Below, piece by piece: positions 34,007 through 44,665 of a stretch of DNA of 64,000 bases. The stretch's first letter is position 1. Every line of letters begins with the position of its first letter. The stretch is taken from assembly GCA_026119935.1 (NCBI GenBank), contig JALRMH010000064.1:1-64000 (forward strand), in the 5' to 3' direction. The DNA is from Endothia cerciana (lineage: Eukaryota; Ascomycota; Sordariomycetes; Diaporthales; Cryphonectriaceae). Under the pieces are notes generated by a model. The model saw only the letters and a list, made by a program, of their open reading frames with translations, ran no database searches and had not been told where the DNA came from. A program made the translations under genes and the position numbers.

Positions 34007-35260
34007 ATGGCCCAACCTCGAGTGCCTACCATCCAGCCCGGCCGAGACTACGTGGCACCGTCAGCGGCAAACCTCCCCCGGGTCGGACGCACGATCGCAT
34101 TCCATCATCCTGGCTACCGTGCGGCACACAACACGCTCTTCACCCTGCCGCGCGTGGAGCCGGTGGGCAACGGGCTGCAATGGGGGGTTCACCATGCGAC
34201 CGCGCTCACGGCGTGCCAGATCATCGCCAACAACGCCTTCGAGGGCTTCCTCGCAGAAATGCCTGACGGCACGCGACGTGTTGATGACGCGCCGGACAGC
34301 ATCCTCACGCAGAGCGACTACTACTTCGTCATCCCTGAGAACCTGACATACGCCATCGTCCCGACGTTTGAGGAGTGGAAGTTCCCTGGGACTGCACTGA
34401 TCCCCCAGGTGTGGAAGGACGCTGCGGCTGCCAGCCGGGATCGAGGCGTCCCCTCCGACCGTCATTGTTGTGTCACGGGCCGGTTCACGATCGTGCGAGC
34501 TCATCTCATCCCAACCAACTACCGGCTCTGGTATAACGACAACTCTATGGCTCAGTACGATGAGGAGGAAGAGGATGTCATCCGCTCTGCCGGCAATGCG
34601 ATTTTTCTCGACTACGCCCTCCACGCCACAATGCACTACTGCGTGTGGGCATTTGTGCCACGCCACGGACGGCTCGCGGTACAGACCATCTGCCATCCCG
34701 CGGAGCTTGAAGACGACAACCTCTGCGAGTTTGTCCACGAGTACCACGGCCGGAACATAGCACAGCTTGGAGACACCAAGGTTGAGTACCACTTCGCTCA
34801 TTTCGCATGGGCGGTTCTATGCATGGTCAGGCCGTTCCTGCTGGTACCGCGGCCGCTGACTGTGGTGGTGAGGCACCAGACATGGGCCGGCGGTGTGGTA
34901 GGACAAAGGGAGCAATACCTGCCGGCCCGGGATATCGACTTGCTCTACGGCGGCGGCCTTGATAGGAGTGTCAGCCCCCCGGAGCACGGCCGGCCGTATT
35001 CGCCTGGTCGGGAGAGACGTGACGTGGCGGGCCACGGGTCGGCCTTGCAAGCACCAGTCGGGGACGGTCTGGGTCGCGGGGAGTCAGGTCCGAACGGGAA
35101 CAGTCTCCCAGGTGTGTTGGCTTTGCGGACAACACCTGGGGACGGTTTCGGCCGCGGGGGGTCAGGTCCGAATGGGGACAGCCTCCCGGGCGCGTCGGCG
35201 CAGCCGACGGCTCCTAGGAGAAGAGAGAGGCCGCACGAGGACGCGCGAGGAGGATGCTGA
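34007..35260 (+). CDS. HNH-nuclease-domain protein of a fungal-specific family
   Basis: Predicted 417-residue single-exon protein. The core matches the fungal HNH (HNH_2-like) domain. A leading segment, GVHHATALTACQIIANNAFEGF, is quoted as GVHHATALTACQI and IANNAFEGF (about 60-85) and precedes the domain in this family. CCVTG starts near residue 154, AHLIP puts the first His near 166, the Asn lies in GNAIFLD near 196, and the last His follows in ALHATMHY near 206. These keep the His-Asn-His order of the fold, so activity is possible. Many fungal members are untested and their role is unknown. After residue 330 the tail is low-complexity, with two 26-residue repeats containing GDGLGRGESGPNG and GDGFGRGGSGPNG. 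I start at ATG 34007; the open frame continues upstream only from non-ATG codons. Confidence 0.82.
   Translation: MAQPRVPTIQPGRDYVAPSAANLPRVGRTIAFHHPGYRAAHNTLFTLPRVEPVGNGLQWGVHHATALTACQIIANNAFEGFLAEMPDGTRRVDDAPDSILTQSDYYFVIPENLTYAIVPTFEEWKFPGTALIPQVWKDAAAASRDRGVPSDRHCCVTGRFTIVRAHLIPTNYRLWYNDNSMAQYDEEEEDVIRSAGNAIFLDYALHATMHYCVWAFVPRHGRLAVQTICHPAELEDDNLCEFVHEYHGRNIAQLGDTKVEYHFAHFAWAVLCMVRPFLLVPRPLTVVVRHQTWAGGVVGQREQYLPARDIDLLYGGGLDRSVSPPEHGRPYSPGRERRDVAGHGSALQAPVGDGLGRGESGPNGNSLPGVLALRTTPGDGFGRGGSGPNGDSLPGASAQPTAPRRRERPHEDARGGC
35063..35218 (+). repeat. 78-nt in-frame tandem repeat in HNH gene tail
   Basis: Two copies with a 78-nt period (starting 35063 and 35141) give the paired GDGxGRGxSGPNGxSLPG segments. 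The copies have diverged at several bases, so this is older than the duplication at 10592. Confidence 0.82.
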
Positions 35261-37107
35261 GAGATATGGCAAGCGGCAACGCCTGGGCGCGAGTGACCCG
35301 AGTGACTGAGGTTTCATATCGTATCTGGCATGAACAACTCTCGGCATGGATCTGGTTTAGGTAGTCGCCACGTTCTAGTATACATAGCTCTTGGGATACA
35401 GATAGGGCAAGTGTGGGTTTCATATCCGGAGCCAACCTGGACCAGATGGTGGCTGGTGAAACTGCCTGCTCGCCTCACGATGTCCAGAAAACTCGCGGCA
35501 AGAGGCAAGGCAAGGCCGGGCTGCTGTAGCCCTGGCGCCGAACCCCCTACACTGAGGCCCTCTCCAGGAAGTGTTGCCGTGGCCTGTTTGTGCGTAGCCT
35601 CCATTCCTTTACCCGCGTTGCCGAGAAGTTTCCCTGGTGGCTGAGTAGGAAGACAACGTCCCACACTTTCCTGACTGAAGATGGTCTATCTCCCCTCCGT
35701 TTTGGCCTTGGAGCTGCATACGACGGGGTTGCCTACATCCCGAAATGTGCATCTAACTTTGTATGCTCCTGGGCCAGATAGAAGAGCGTCTACCTCATTC
35801 GGGCCTGACACGTTGCGGATTATCGAAAGGATCTCGCTGTCCATGTATAAAATCTTACGCCTGAAGTTCGCACAATGAGCATCACCATCCAAATGCGGCC
35901 TCTCTACTTCACTATTGTTGCTGTCGCTACTCCGCCTCGCCAGGGATCGCTGGCGTAGTCACTCCACCTCGCCCTCGCTATCCACGCGCCATTATCGGGT
36001 GCGACCTAGGAAAGAAGAAGAAAAGCGTTCTCGTACTGCTTCAACGGCCACTATCGGATTGGACTACGACCATCTGGCGGTGAAGGATTTATGTCATCGT
36101 TATGCACCTCTGAAGTCATCCCGGTCTCGTGATAGAATCTTCTTACTCCGGCTGGCCACTGGACATTTTCGTATCGGCCTGTCGCATAACAAGGCTTGCC
36201 GGCCCGTCAGGTACATACAGCGCCCCCTTCCCCCCCCCCCCCACCCCCCAACGCGTTGCTAATATGACGGACCCAGTAACCTGGCCGGGTGTAGAGGGAA
36301 CCTGCAGCAGCAGACGGGACAAAGACCTCCTTCTTCACGCCTGTCCTACCCACCACCTGGATCAGCGCCTGCTCTTGTGCAGATCGACGACGATACGAAA
36401 TTATGAGGACGGATGCAGGGACGGTCTGCGACCCGTACATACCGCGAGACAAGACCTTGACACCTGCCTTGTCACCTTTGTCAACCGGGAAATGTTCTGC
36501 CCGGCGCAACATGGACTGACGCTACGACGCTTGGTAATTAGTGCGGGCGTTTGGTCTCATGGGAATCTATCCGCGAGGCCCAGAGCAGAGGCCACGGCCA
36601 CGAGCATCCGCCTCCTGGCCACCGCACTCTAGACGGTTGTTGATGGCTTCCCCCCCCCCCTCTCCCTTCTCCCTCCCTCTCTCCCCCTCTCTCCCCCTTC
36701 CTCTCTCTCTCTTTCTTTCTTTCTTTCTTCCTCTCCCTCTCTTCTTTTGGGTGGGTAATGGTGAGTAGGTGTTCGCGTGGATGATCTCGGACGAGAGAAG
36801 TCCCGCCACAACCGGATCGAGTGAGGGGAGGAGGACTACGATGATGGGGATGGTTTACCGCACACGCTGGCATTGGCAGTCCTTGCAGGCGCCCTGCAAG
36901 AGTCCCGGAAAATCACAGCACATGATCAAAAGAAAGCACAAGGAGCAAACCCAATATATCGAGATCTTCTCCATCACAGTAACACAGAACTCCGCCACAG
37001 TGTCCCTACATGTTTTCGCACTAACTGAACCTCCTGTCATGCGGCTCCATGATATATGTTTGCTACCTCGTCTCCTGCATTGCAGGGGCTGCGGCGGTCG
37101 ACATGGA

Positions 37108-37148
37108 GGTGGGTGTGGTGTGGTGTGGTGTGGTGTGGTGTGGTGTGG
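37108..37148. repeat. (TGTGG)n pentamer array
   Basis: About seven tandem GTGTG/TGTGG pentamers, non-coding. Confidence 0.88.
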
Positions 37149-37821
37149 GTGGGGCCCCGGGCCCTCCACCATTCTCTTTACTTTGAACGTCCTCGGAAGA
37201 TGGGCGCCAGGGCGAGGTCGATGCGGCCTTCCTCGTATTCGCCGCCGCCATCCGGGTTTTGCGCCGCCCTCCCCGTGCTTGCCAGATGATCTCCCGACCC
37301 TCTCCCTCCCTCGGGACCTGTCTCGGCACCCCCCCCTCTTTCCTTCCGATCCCTTGGTCGGCCTGCGCTCGTCTATATCGTTCACGGTGGCCTGCTGAGG
37401 GAATTGTCGTCCTGCCCAGCCAGCAGGCACCTAACCAGGTAACCACAGCCAGGCGAGGCCCGCCGCTGTCATGAGATGAGATACCGTTCCTGATACAAAG
37501 CCCGTCAGGACCCCCCCTAGTGTGCTGTTGATTCTTTTGGACGCCCATCGCCGTCGCCGTCGCCGCCGCCGGCGGGACCAGCCGGGTGGCCTCCTCTCTC
37601 TCTCTCTCTCTCTCTCAGCCAGTCGTTTTCCAGTACCGAAGGGTCTCCACAGCTGATGATGCTCTCAGCCGCATCCCCTCCGAGGTCATCCTGGGTTTGC
37701 CCTTGGCTGGATACCCGCTCGCGTCCTGTAGATATTGCGGGCATGGGAAGGACATTATAGAACAGGTCTGAAGTGCTCGTCGCTGTCGTGGCCGCCTGGC
37801 CTGTCTCCTCCCTCTCTATCT

Positions 37822-37855
<34 letters not shown>

Positions 37856-38449
37856 AGCAGCATTGTCACTCGAGAACCCCCCCTCTCAAGACTGAGACCT
37901 CGCCCCATTGTGGCCTCGGCGCCGGCCTGGCCATGAGGCGATTACGGCACGGGGCCAAACTTTGCTTTTTTTCTCATGGAGTCATCCGAGCCTGGCCTGA
38001 GCATCTCATTCCACCCGCTGTCACATCGGCCCGTTACGACAAACAGACCTCCAAGAGCCAAAGGTCTATGATGTGGGTCTATCGATACCTAAAGGGGACA
38101 GAGATGCATCTCTGTCACACCTAATTATAGGATGACAGATCTGGCTGTAACCAGCCGGGGTTTTACTAGCCGTCTGGATGGCCTCTGGCCACCCCCTACC
38201 CAGAGAGCACAGTAGGTACTGTACATAGTACCATAGTAGATCTCTCGATCCCACCTTGTGCATGATCAATGCACCATGACAACCACATCGTCTAGGGACG
38301 CCTCCCCGAGATGCTGTACCGGGGGTATCGCACCTTACCTGATCTGGAAAGGCGAGAGGTGCCCCGGTCTATCTGCTCAGCAGTTCACTGTCGGCTAGGC
38401 CCAGAAACCATCACGAGCAACACCAGTACTTGGGCACCTCAGCTTTGAT

Positions 38450-38492
<43 letters not shown>
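38450..38492. repeat. (CT)n microsatellite
   Basis: About 21 CT dinucleotides, non-coding. Confidence 0.9.
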
Positions 38493-38495
<3 letters not shown>

Positions 38496-39636
38496 ACGCC
38501 GCCTAGCGGCCCGGGGGACCAGTCTGACGGGAAATTGCAGGGTGAGTCGAGCCCGCGGTCGGGGAAGACCGGCGGGCGGTCGGGATGGCGGCCGCAGCTT
38601 GCTCGTAGGCGAGGAGGGAGAAGCAGCGCGCGAGCACGCCCGAGGGAGGACCCCCCCGTGGTCAAGGTACGGAAAGGCTGATCACCTCTCTGAGCGGCCG
38701 GACGCCTGGCCTGATCCGCGCACCCTCCCCCTCCCCCCCCCCCAAAATCCCCCGAGAGGGGTCGAGAAAGGCGCCGGTGCTGTTGTGCTACCTGCTTGCC
38801 AGCACCGACGTGACGTGGCGTCCCCGAGCGGGATGTTCTCGACCCGACAGGACCTCAGGGCGAGGCGCGGAACTCGTATGCTGTCGTTTCTTTTGAGCAG
38901 ACTGCTGCGACGTCGTGGGGTGGGGGGAGAGCAGCAGGCTCCTGCAAAGACAGGGGATCGATACCGTGCCGGTCTTGAGGACTGCTGGAGTGTGGGGGGG
39001 GGGGGGGAGGGGGGGCTTGGCATCGAGAGGAAGAACTGCTGAAGGGGGAGTCGAGACGAAGGTGGCATCCCGAGATGCGCCCGAGCCATTGCGGTTCCCA
39101 GCAGCCCAGACTGGGCCGAGTCTGCATGGTCCTTGGTGGCGGCCTGTAGTTTGCTCTACATCGTGAGGCCTGTGGGTGAGTGCGTCAGGGCTTGCCACGG
39201 GCGTAGCCTGCACGGATCGCCCAGGCCTCTTGCAAACGGCCACTGCGTTGCATTCCCCCCCCTCCCCCCCCTCTCCCTCCCTCTCTCTCTCGTACTATCA
39301 GCATCTACTGTGCGGCACTCCGCAGGTAGACCCCTGCTCATGCATGAGAATGTTTGCTGCTTCCCACAGGACATGAACTGACCAATATCATCGCAGTCTC
39401 TCTCGGGAAGGTCTGATCAGCGCCCGAAATACGCGAACAATATATGCAAAAGGTCGAGAAGAGTCAGGGCATGCAGGAGACCGAGGAGAGGAGAGAGGGG
39501 GCACGCACCCAGACAGAAATGGCCGTGCAAAGGGTGGGACGTGTTGTGTATAAGAAGGGGCAGGATGCCCGGCCTCCATCCTGTCAGGAACGAGAGCCTC
39601 CACCCTTTCAACAACGAGAGCCTCCATCCTCTCAAC

Positions 39637-39681
39637 AACAACAACAACAGCAACAACAACAACAGCAACAACAACAACAGC

Positions 39682-39713
<32 letters not shown>

Positions 39714-39719
39714 AAACAA
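39637..39719 (+). repeat. (CAA)n/(CAG) array in kinase-like gene leader
   Basis: About 27 CAA triplets with scattered CAG, ending 26 bp before the chosen ATG. The frame runs on into the gene as an Asn run, so a longer protein from an upstream start cannot be excluded; an untranslated leader is simpler. Confidence 0.88.
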
Positions 39720-39744
39720 GAGCCATCCGTCATCCCACGCTATC

Positions 39745-41502
39745 ATGGATCCCTTTGTTGAACCCCCCCGCCCCCCAACGCCGGACTACCCGAGCCGGCC
39801 CTACCTGAACCACCGACTCATTGAAGAGTCGGACTGGGACGGCGTGGTCGACCTGTACCCGTCGGACTCGGAGGACATGATGGACGCGGACGACCGGTCG
39901 GGCGACCTGTCGGACCCGGAGGACGCGACCGTCGTCGTGTGGGAACAAATGCGGGAGCGGATGGCGATCGCTGACTCGGCAGTGGACGGGGAGGGCCTGG
40001 ACGAGATCGTCTCGGCCCTCCTGCGCGGCGGAAACCCGGCGTGCCGGGTCGACGTGGCGCAGACGCGTGTCTTTGTGAGGTCCGACATGTTCATCGGTGA
40101 CCTGTGTGTGGCCACCTATCCGGACGAGACGGCGGCGAGATACGTGGGTGGGAACACCCTGGCCCTGCCCCAGCCGTCGCGCTCCGTCGCATGTGACATC
40201 GGGGCTCCGGCAGAGGCGTCCCGTGAGGGCACCCGCCTGCGCCTGTACTTCGACCCCTGCACGGACGGCGCCTACGCGACGAACATGTCCCACGAGCAGG
40301 CGCTGACGCTCCAGCCGACATGTGCCCCGGCCGATACGCTCCAGCTGCGGCCGTTCGGGACCCAGCTCATCGGCCACGGCACGTGGAGGGTCCTCGGCCA
40401 CCTCCGACCGGGTGTGTCTGGCCCCTGCATGCTGGTCCTGGAATTCCACCTCCGGCCGCGCCGCTTCTTCGCGCCGGGCTCCACCGCGGCGGCCGCTGAG
40501 CTCGACTACGTGCACGTCGACCCCATGAACCTACCGCCCCTGACACACCCCGTCATCAACCAGATCAACGGCGTGAGGATCCACATGGTGGGCCAGGACC
40601 GTGACGACAACTACATCATGACGCGCGGCCCCATAGAGAGCTACGCCCAGACGGAGATCGTCTACTCGAGCTCCTGTTCCCTCCGGCCGGGCCGGGCCGT
40701 CGCCGTAAAGGTCCTCAACCCCTGGCACGGCGCGGTCCAGGCCGCCGAGCACTGGAGCCGCGAGGTGGCCGCCCTCGAGCTCGTCTGCCCTCATGTGAGT
40801 CCCGGGAGGTGCCCTCCACCTGCAGGCCATACATACTGACCAGGGGGGCAACACTGGCAGCCGAACCTCCAACGCCTGTTCGCCTCGGACGGCCGGCTCC
40901 TTGCCCTGTACATGGAGTTCCATACCCCGCGGCTCCTCAGTACGTTCAAGGACGGGTCGAACATGTGCACCTGTCCCGGCGCCGCCTTCACGGTGCTCTC
41001 GGAGCTTGGCGGCGCCCTCCAGTTCCTGCACGCCTCCGGCGTCGTCCACAACGACATCAGGCCCACCAACATCTTCTACGACGGGCTTGGGGGTCCCGTC
41101 CTGGGCGGCTTCACCCTGGCGGCGGAGGTAGGCGAGCCGGCCCCGGGCGGTACGCCCTGGTACCTGCCGCCGGAATTCCTCAGGGGCGTTGCCCCGGGCC
41201 CCGCGGGCGACGTCTTTGCGCTGGGTGTCACGATGCTCTGGGTCCTGCGGAAGTGCCCGATCCCGGAGCCCGGGTGCTGGCAGCTGGTCGACAGCGTCCA
41301 CGATGCGGGGGGGGGCGGGTGGCGGAGACAGGCGCTGGGGATAATGCGTGGCTGGCTGGTCAAGGTAAGCTCGCTGAGGGACCAACTGTCCTCGTCCGAG
41401 GAAAGCATCGAATCCGTCGTGAGGTATATGCTGTCGGGCGGGGGGGAGGACAGGACGGCGGACAGCGTGGTCGAACGTCTCGAGTCGGTGTGGATAGACT
41501 AG
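39745..41502 (+). CDS. protein-kinase-like protein with lost DFG aspartate (likely pseudokinase)
   Basis: Two exons, 39745-40794 (donor GTGAGT) and 40861-41502 (acceptor TGGCAG, branch-like ACTGAC), give 563 residues. Residues 1-270 form an acidic N-terminal part that could include a divergent FHA-like beta domain (FIGDLCVATYPDE to VLEFHLRPRRFF), but that is only inferred. A kinase-like domain follows: VAVKVL with Lys near 322, REVAALE with Glu near 340, HNDIRPTN with Asp near 415 and Asn 420. The catalytic-loop Lys is Arg, and the DFG position reads GGF, so the metal-binding Asp is missing. TPWYLPPEF replaces the APE region, and GDVFALGVTMLW keeps the F-helix Asp. The glycine loop is not recognisable. 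The fold call is strong; catalytic activity is doubtful. The gene converges with the AT-richer gene 387 bp away. Confidence 0.82.
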
Positions 41503-41889
41503 TCTAGTGTCGCCAGCCCAGTGCCGCATCTCCATAGTCTCCTTTCGAATACGAACCCATCTGTTTGTCTCTACGAGGCTGTCCAGACCGGCCCGGGGGG
41601 GGGGGGGGCGGGGCGATGTCGGTGTCCTGCCGGTGTGAAAAGGCCCTGCTCTTCTTCGAGGCGGCCATCTCAACCTCTGATGCGCACCTGCGGATCAACT
41701 CAAAACTGACAAGATGTGTTAGGGAGAGCATAGTATATTAAGTGCTGAAGGCAAGAGAAGAAATATCTCTGATACTAACAACGTCGGCAATATATACTAT
41801 AATACAGTATCTGGACCTGCCTCTACCCCTAATACCCTGCAGCTGAAGTATTTCATGTCGGTATTCCTGCCCTATCTAGCATAAGGCCT
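41503..41889. other. short intergenic, AT-rich in its second half
   Basis: 387 bp between convergent stops. A poly-G run sits near 41596-41609. From about 41715 the sequence turns AT-rich and stays so into the next gene, which marks a composition boundary. Confidence 0.6.
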
Positions 41890-42978
41890 TTACTCCTCAA
41901 GCATATCCCAGACGTCTTCTGCATAACGTTGTAGGTCTGGAATGCTGAACACAATATCTCCTTCTCCCGGACCTGGATCCCTCAGAAACAGGAGTCGAAA
42001 GCTCAGTACTAGTGCGCTCCTAGCAACATTGTACGATGGTGGCGTTGTGCTGGTATCCCGGGTGATCGTGATCTCCTGCTGTTTTTCAGGTTCTAGCACC
42101 CGAATTGAAGCAGCTCGAGTTGTTGTTGCTCCTTGTCGGGTGTTGTTGGATGTAGATGGAGGTTCTTCCCATCTCTCAAGGAGAATCTGATCGTGAAGGC
42201 GATCAAATTTGGCGAGGATGACAATTTTGACATCATGATCAGAAGCCTCGAACCACCAATACATATCTTGCCGGAGTTGTGCTAAGGATTCAGAAAATCC
42301 TGCTTCGATGACCAATGTTGGCCAAGAGCCAACCTTTTTTCGGGCTGGTTTTGGACCACCTGTAGAATCGCCTTCACCACCACCTCCACCAGGAGGACCA
42401 GGATTTCGAAATCTTGAAGCAGCTTTTACCTTCCAGCTTTGACCTAAGCCCATAGAACCAAGTCGAAGAATATATTCTTTATGGAGCTCAGCATGAAGAG
42501 ATTCATGGACTTCAGTTGGGATACTGATGATGAGGATCTTTGTACAAGAGTAATATCGTCGTAGCCGGAACCTGCGACGACGAGCCTCTCTGAGTTTCTC
42601 GATTGCGAGGAAATCTTGAGGGGAAACATCTGTAACCATCAAAAAGTCCCCTGAGACATGATTGATTTGATCGAAAAGTTCCTCAGGAGTTGTGAACAGT
42701 ATCTGGAGATCCTCAGGATCAGGGAGTGTTTGGAGATCCTCAGGATCGAGGAGTGTTTGGAGATCCTTGGATTGAGAGAGTGGTGTAGGCCTGGCCGTCA
42801 CAGATAGCGACGCTGAGGTTGATGCCGATGCCGGTGAGGTTGATGCTGACGCCGGTGAGGTTGATGCCGTCGCTGGTGAGGTTGATTCTTGTTGGGGTGG
42901 GTGTTGAGGGCTTCTTGATGCCATGGTGATGAAGGTTGGTTCTCGTTGGGGTGGGCATTGAGGGCTTCTTGATGCCAT
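41890..42978 (-). CDS. uncharacterised fungal family protein, possible PD-(D/E)XK-like core
   Basis: Single-exon 362-residue protein. Residues 1-36 are two 18-residue repeats opening with MASRSPQ, each with its own Met, so translation could start at either (42978 or 42924). A TSPASAS repeat follows. The ordered part begins near residue 125 with KILIISIPTEVHESLH, then has WPTLVIEAGFSESL and WWFEASDHDVKIVILAKFD, and ends with ALVLSFRLLFLRDPGPGEGD. I know this pattern from a widespread ascomycete family of unknown role. The central PTLVIEAG strand resembles the acidic strand of PD-(D/E)XK nucleases, but the usual upstream PD and the motif Lys are not evident, so that fold is a guess. Codon use is visibly richer in A and T than in neighbouring genes. 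A TATTTAAA-like box lies about 95 bp upstream on the minus strand. Confidence 0.78.
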   Translation of the reverse strand: MASRSPQCPPQREPTFITMASRSPQHPPQQESTSPATASTSPASASTSPASASTSASLSVTARPTPLSQSKDLQTLLDPEDLQTLPDPEDLQILFTTPEELFDQINHVSGDFLMVTDVSPQDFLAIEKLREARRRRFRLRRYYSCTKILIISIPTEVHESLHAELHKEYILRLGSMGLGQSWKVKAASRFRNPGPPGGGGGEGDSTGGPKPARKKVGSWPTLVIEAGFSESLAQLRQDMYWWFEASDHDVKIVILAKFDRLHDQILLERWEEPPSTSNNTRQGATTTRAASIRVLEPEKQQEITITRDTSTTPPSYNVARSALVLSFRLLFLRDPGPGEGDIVFSIPDLQRYAEDVWDMLEE

Positions 42979-43068
42979 GGTGATGAAGGTTGTGTTGCAT
43001 TGTCGTGTGGGATGGATTTGTCGTGGGGGATGGATTGTTGTGTGGATTGTTGGATTGTTGTGCCGGAT
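42921..43068. repeat. 54-bp direct repeat and ATCCAACAATCC leader repeats
   Basis: A 54-bp unit spanning CTTCTTGATGCCATGG is present twice (CCATGG at 42921 and 42975) and creates two in-frame Met codons. Upstream on the sense strand the leader has several CAACAATCC and ACAATCCATCC units up to about 43068. Confidence 0.75.
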
Positions 43069-43196
43069 TTAAATAATCGCGCGGGGTGTGCAGGAGCGAG
43101 CTAAATTATGTAACCATAAGTGAGCCAAGGGGCAGGCTAGGCGGAAGAGAGGGAAGGCGCCGTGCGAAGGACAAAGAAGATCAGTCGTGGTCTCTG

Positions 43197-43267
43197 CCTG
43201 TGTGTGTGTTGTGTGTTGTGTGTGTGTGTTGTGTGTGTGTATTGTGTGTGTGTGTTGTGTGTGTGCT
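43197..43267. repeat. (GT)n-type imperfect microsatellite
   Basis: GTGTGT blocks separated by TT every 8-14 bases, suggesting a higher-order repeat of GTGTGTTGTGT units. Confidence 0.88.
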
Positions 43268-44570
43268 TTGTACCGGTTTGGTCCCCCGTCGCCTGTAGCT
43301 GCATCCGCCGTACCGTACCGGGCCCGCGGCAGGACACACTCTCAGCCAAGGCACTTTCGGCCAGGAAGCCGGCCAGCAAATCCCCACCCCACCACCACCT
43401 TTCCCTCGGGCGCATTTCCTTGGACACGGCAACAGCAGGACCGGACCGGGAAACACCCCGCAGGGTGGCACGCCGCTCCCTTGTGTGGGGCTTGCGGTGC
43501 GTGCCCTCCTCCCTGGAGATCTTCACACAGGCAGGCGGGTGCCGTGGCCGACCGGTCGGACGGACTTTGCGAAGCCCTTCCCTGTCTTGACAGTTAATCG
43601 GGCGTCCCTCGTCAGCTCTACCAGGTATGAGTGGGGGAATACGTTGTGGCCCATTCCGCCCGCCCCGGCGAAGCTTGAAGGGCTCGTCGCAGTGATGCGT
43701 GGCATCCTTCAGCGCGGCTGGGAGGCGTTGCTTCCAGAGATTGCTCGACCGTGCGGTTTACGTCTGGGCTGAAAGTATCGGGTAGGAGGGTCCGCGCAGA
43801 CCGACAAAGTCGAAATAGCGGATCGGAGGGTTGCGGCAGGCGGCCGGCGCCAGGGTGGACAGGTTCCAGGACGGCCTGGGAGAGACTGCCCATCGGGATG
43901 TCTCTCTTTTCCCCCCCCGGGGGTGGGGAAGGGTAGCTGGTGCGGTGCAGGCCCAGGACCGAGGGCCCGGCCCGCCAACCTCGTGCTCTTCGTTCTCGTT
44001 GTATGTTGTTTTGCTCAGGTTCTGCTGAGGTGGGACGGGGTGTCGCCAGGGCCAAGAGGGGATGGACGGCGCCGAGGACAGGAGGGAGCGTCAGACAAGT
44101 CCATCTCGTGTGAGGCTGAGGCTGAGGTGAAGAGTGTGTCAGGCAAGATAGAATAAATGGACTGCGCCGGGAGAAGAGAGAGAGAAGAAGACCAGCCCAA
44201 GCCAGCATATCTGGCTAAATATATCCCACCTTCTCTCTCTCTCTCTCACAGAAAGCGACAGAGGCCGCAGGGGGCTACAAGGAACTTTGACATGCGGCCT
44301 GCTGTGCCAGCCTCACATCCCCAGCGACCAAGGGCCGAGGAAACCTTGAATCTTCTAATGCCACCCGTACGCTGGCACACCTCCCAGCCCCGGTCGGTCC
44401 CGGCGGGTCAGAAATAGCAGCGGATCCAGGCCATGCACCCGCGGGAGGATGAACCGCAGCAGCACAGCACCCCCGCTGTCCGGCGAGACGAGCAGGGCCA
44501 GACCGCCCGGTGGCCACTGGTACCCCGTAGGAAGGGGGGAATGCCGTCTCCGCGGCCGAGCTGGGGCTAG

Positions 44571-44589
44571 AGGGAGAGAGAGAGAGAGA

Positions 44590-44657
<68 letters not shown>

Positions 44658-44665
44658 GAGAGAAG
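44571..44665. repeat. (GA)n microsatellite
   Basis: About 45 GA dinucleotides with a few GG interruptions, one of the longest simple repeats in the window. Confidence 0.92.

Larger units (their letters stand above)
35261..39744. other. intergenic, microsatellite-rich, no supported gene
   Basis: 4.5 kb. It holds poly-C at about 36229-36242, C/T tracts at about 36650-36735, a TGTGG pentamer array at 37108-37148, (CT)n at 37596-37617 and 38450-38492, (CAT)n(CAG)n at 37825-37862 and poly-G near 38993-39017. It ends in the (CAA)n leader of the kinase-like gene. No open frame shows a recognisable domain. Confidence 0.5.
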
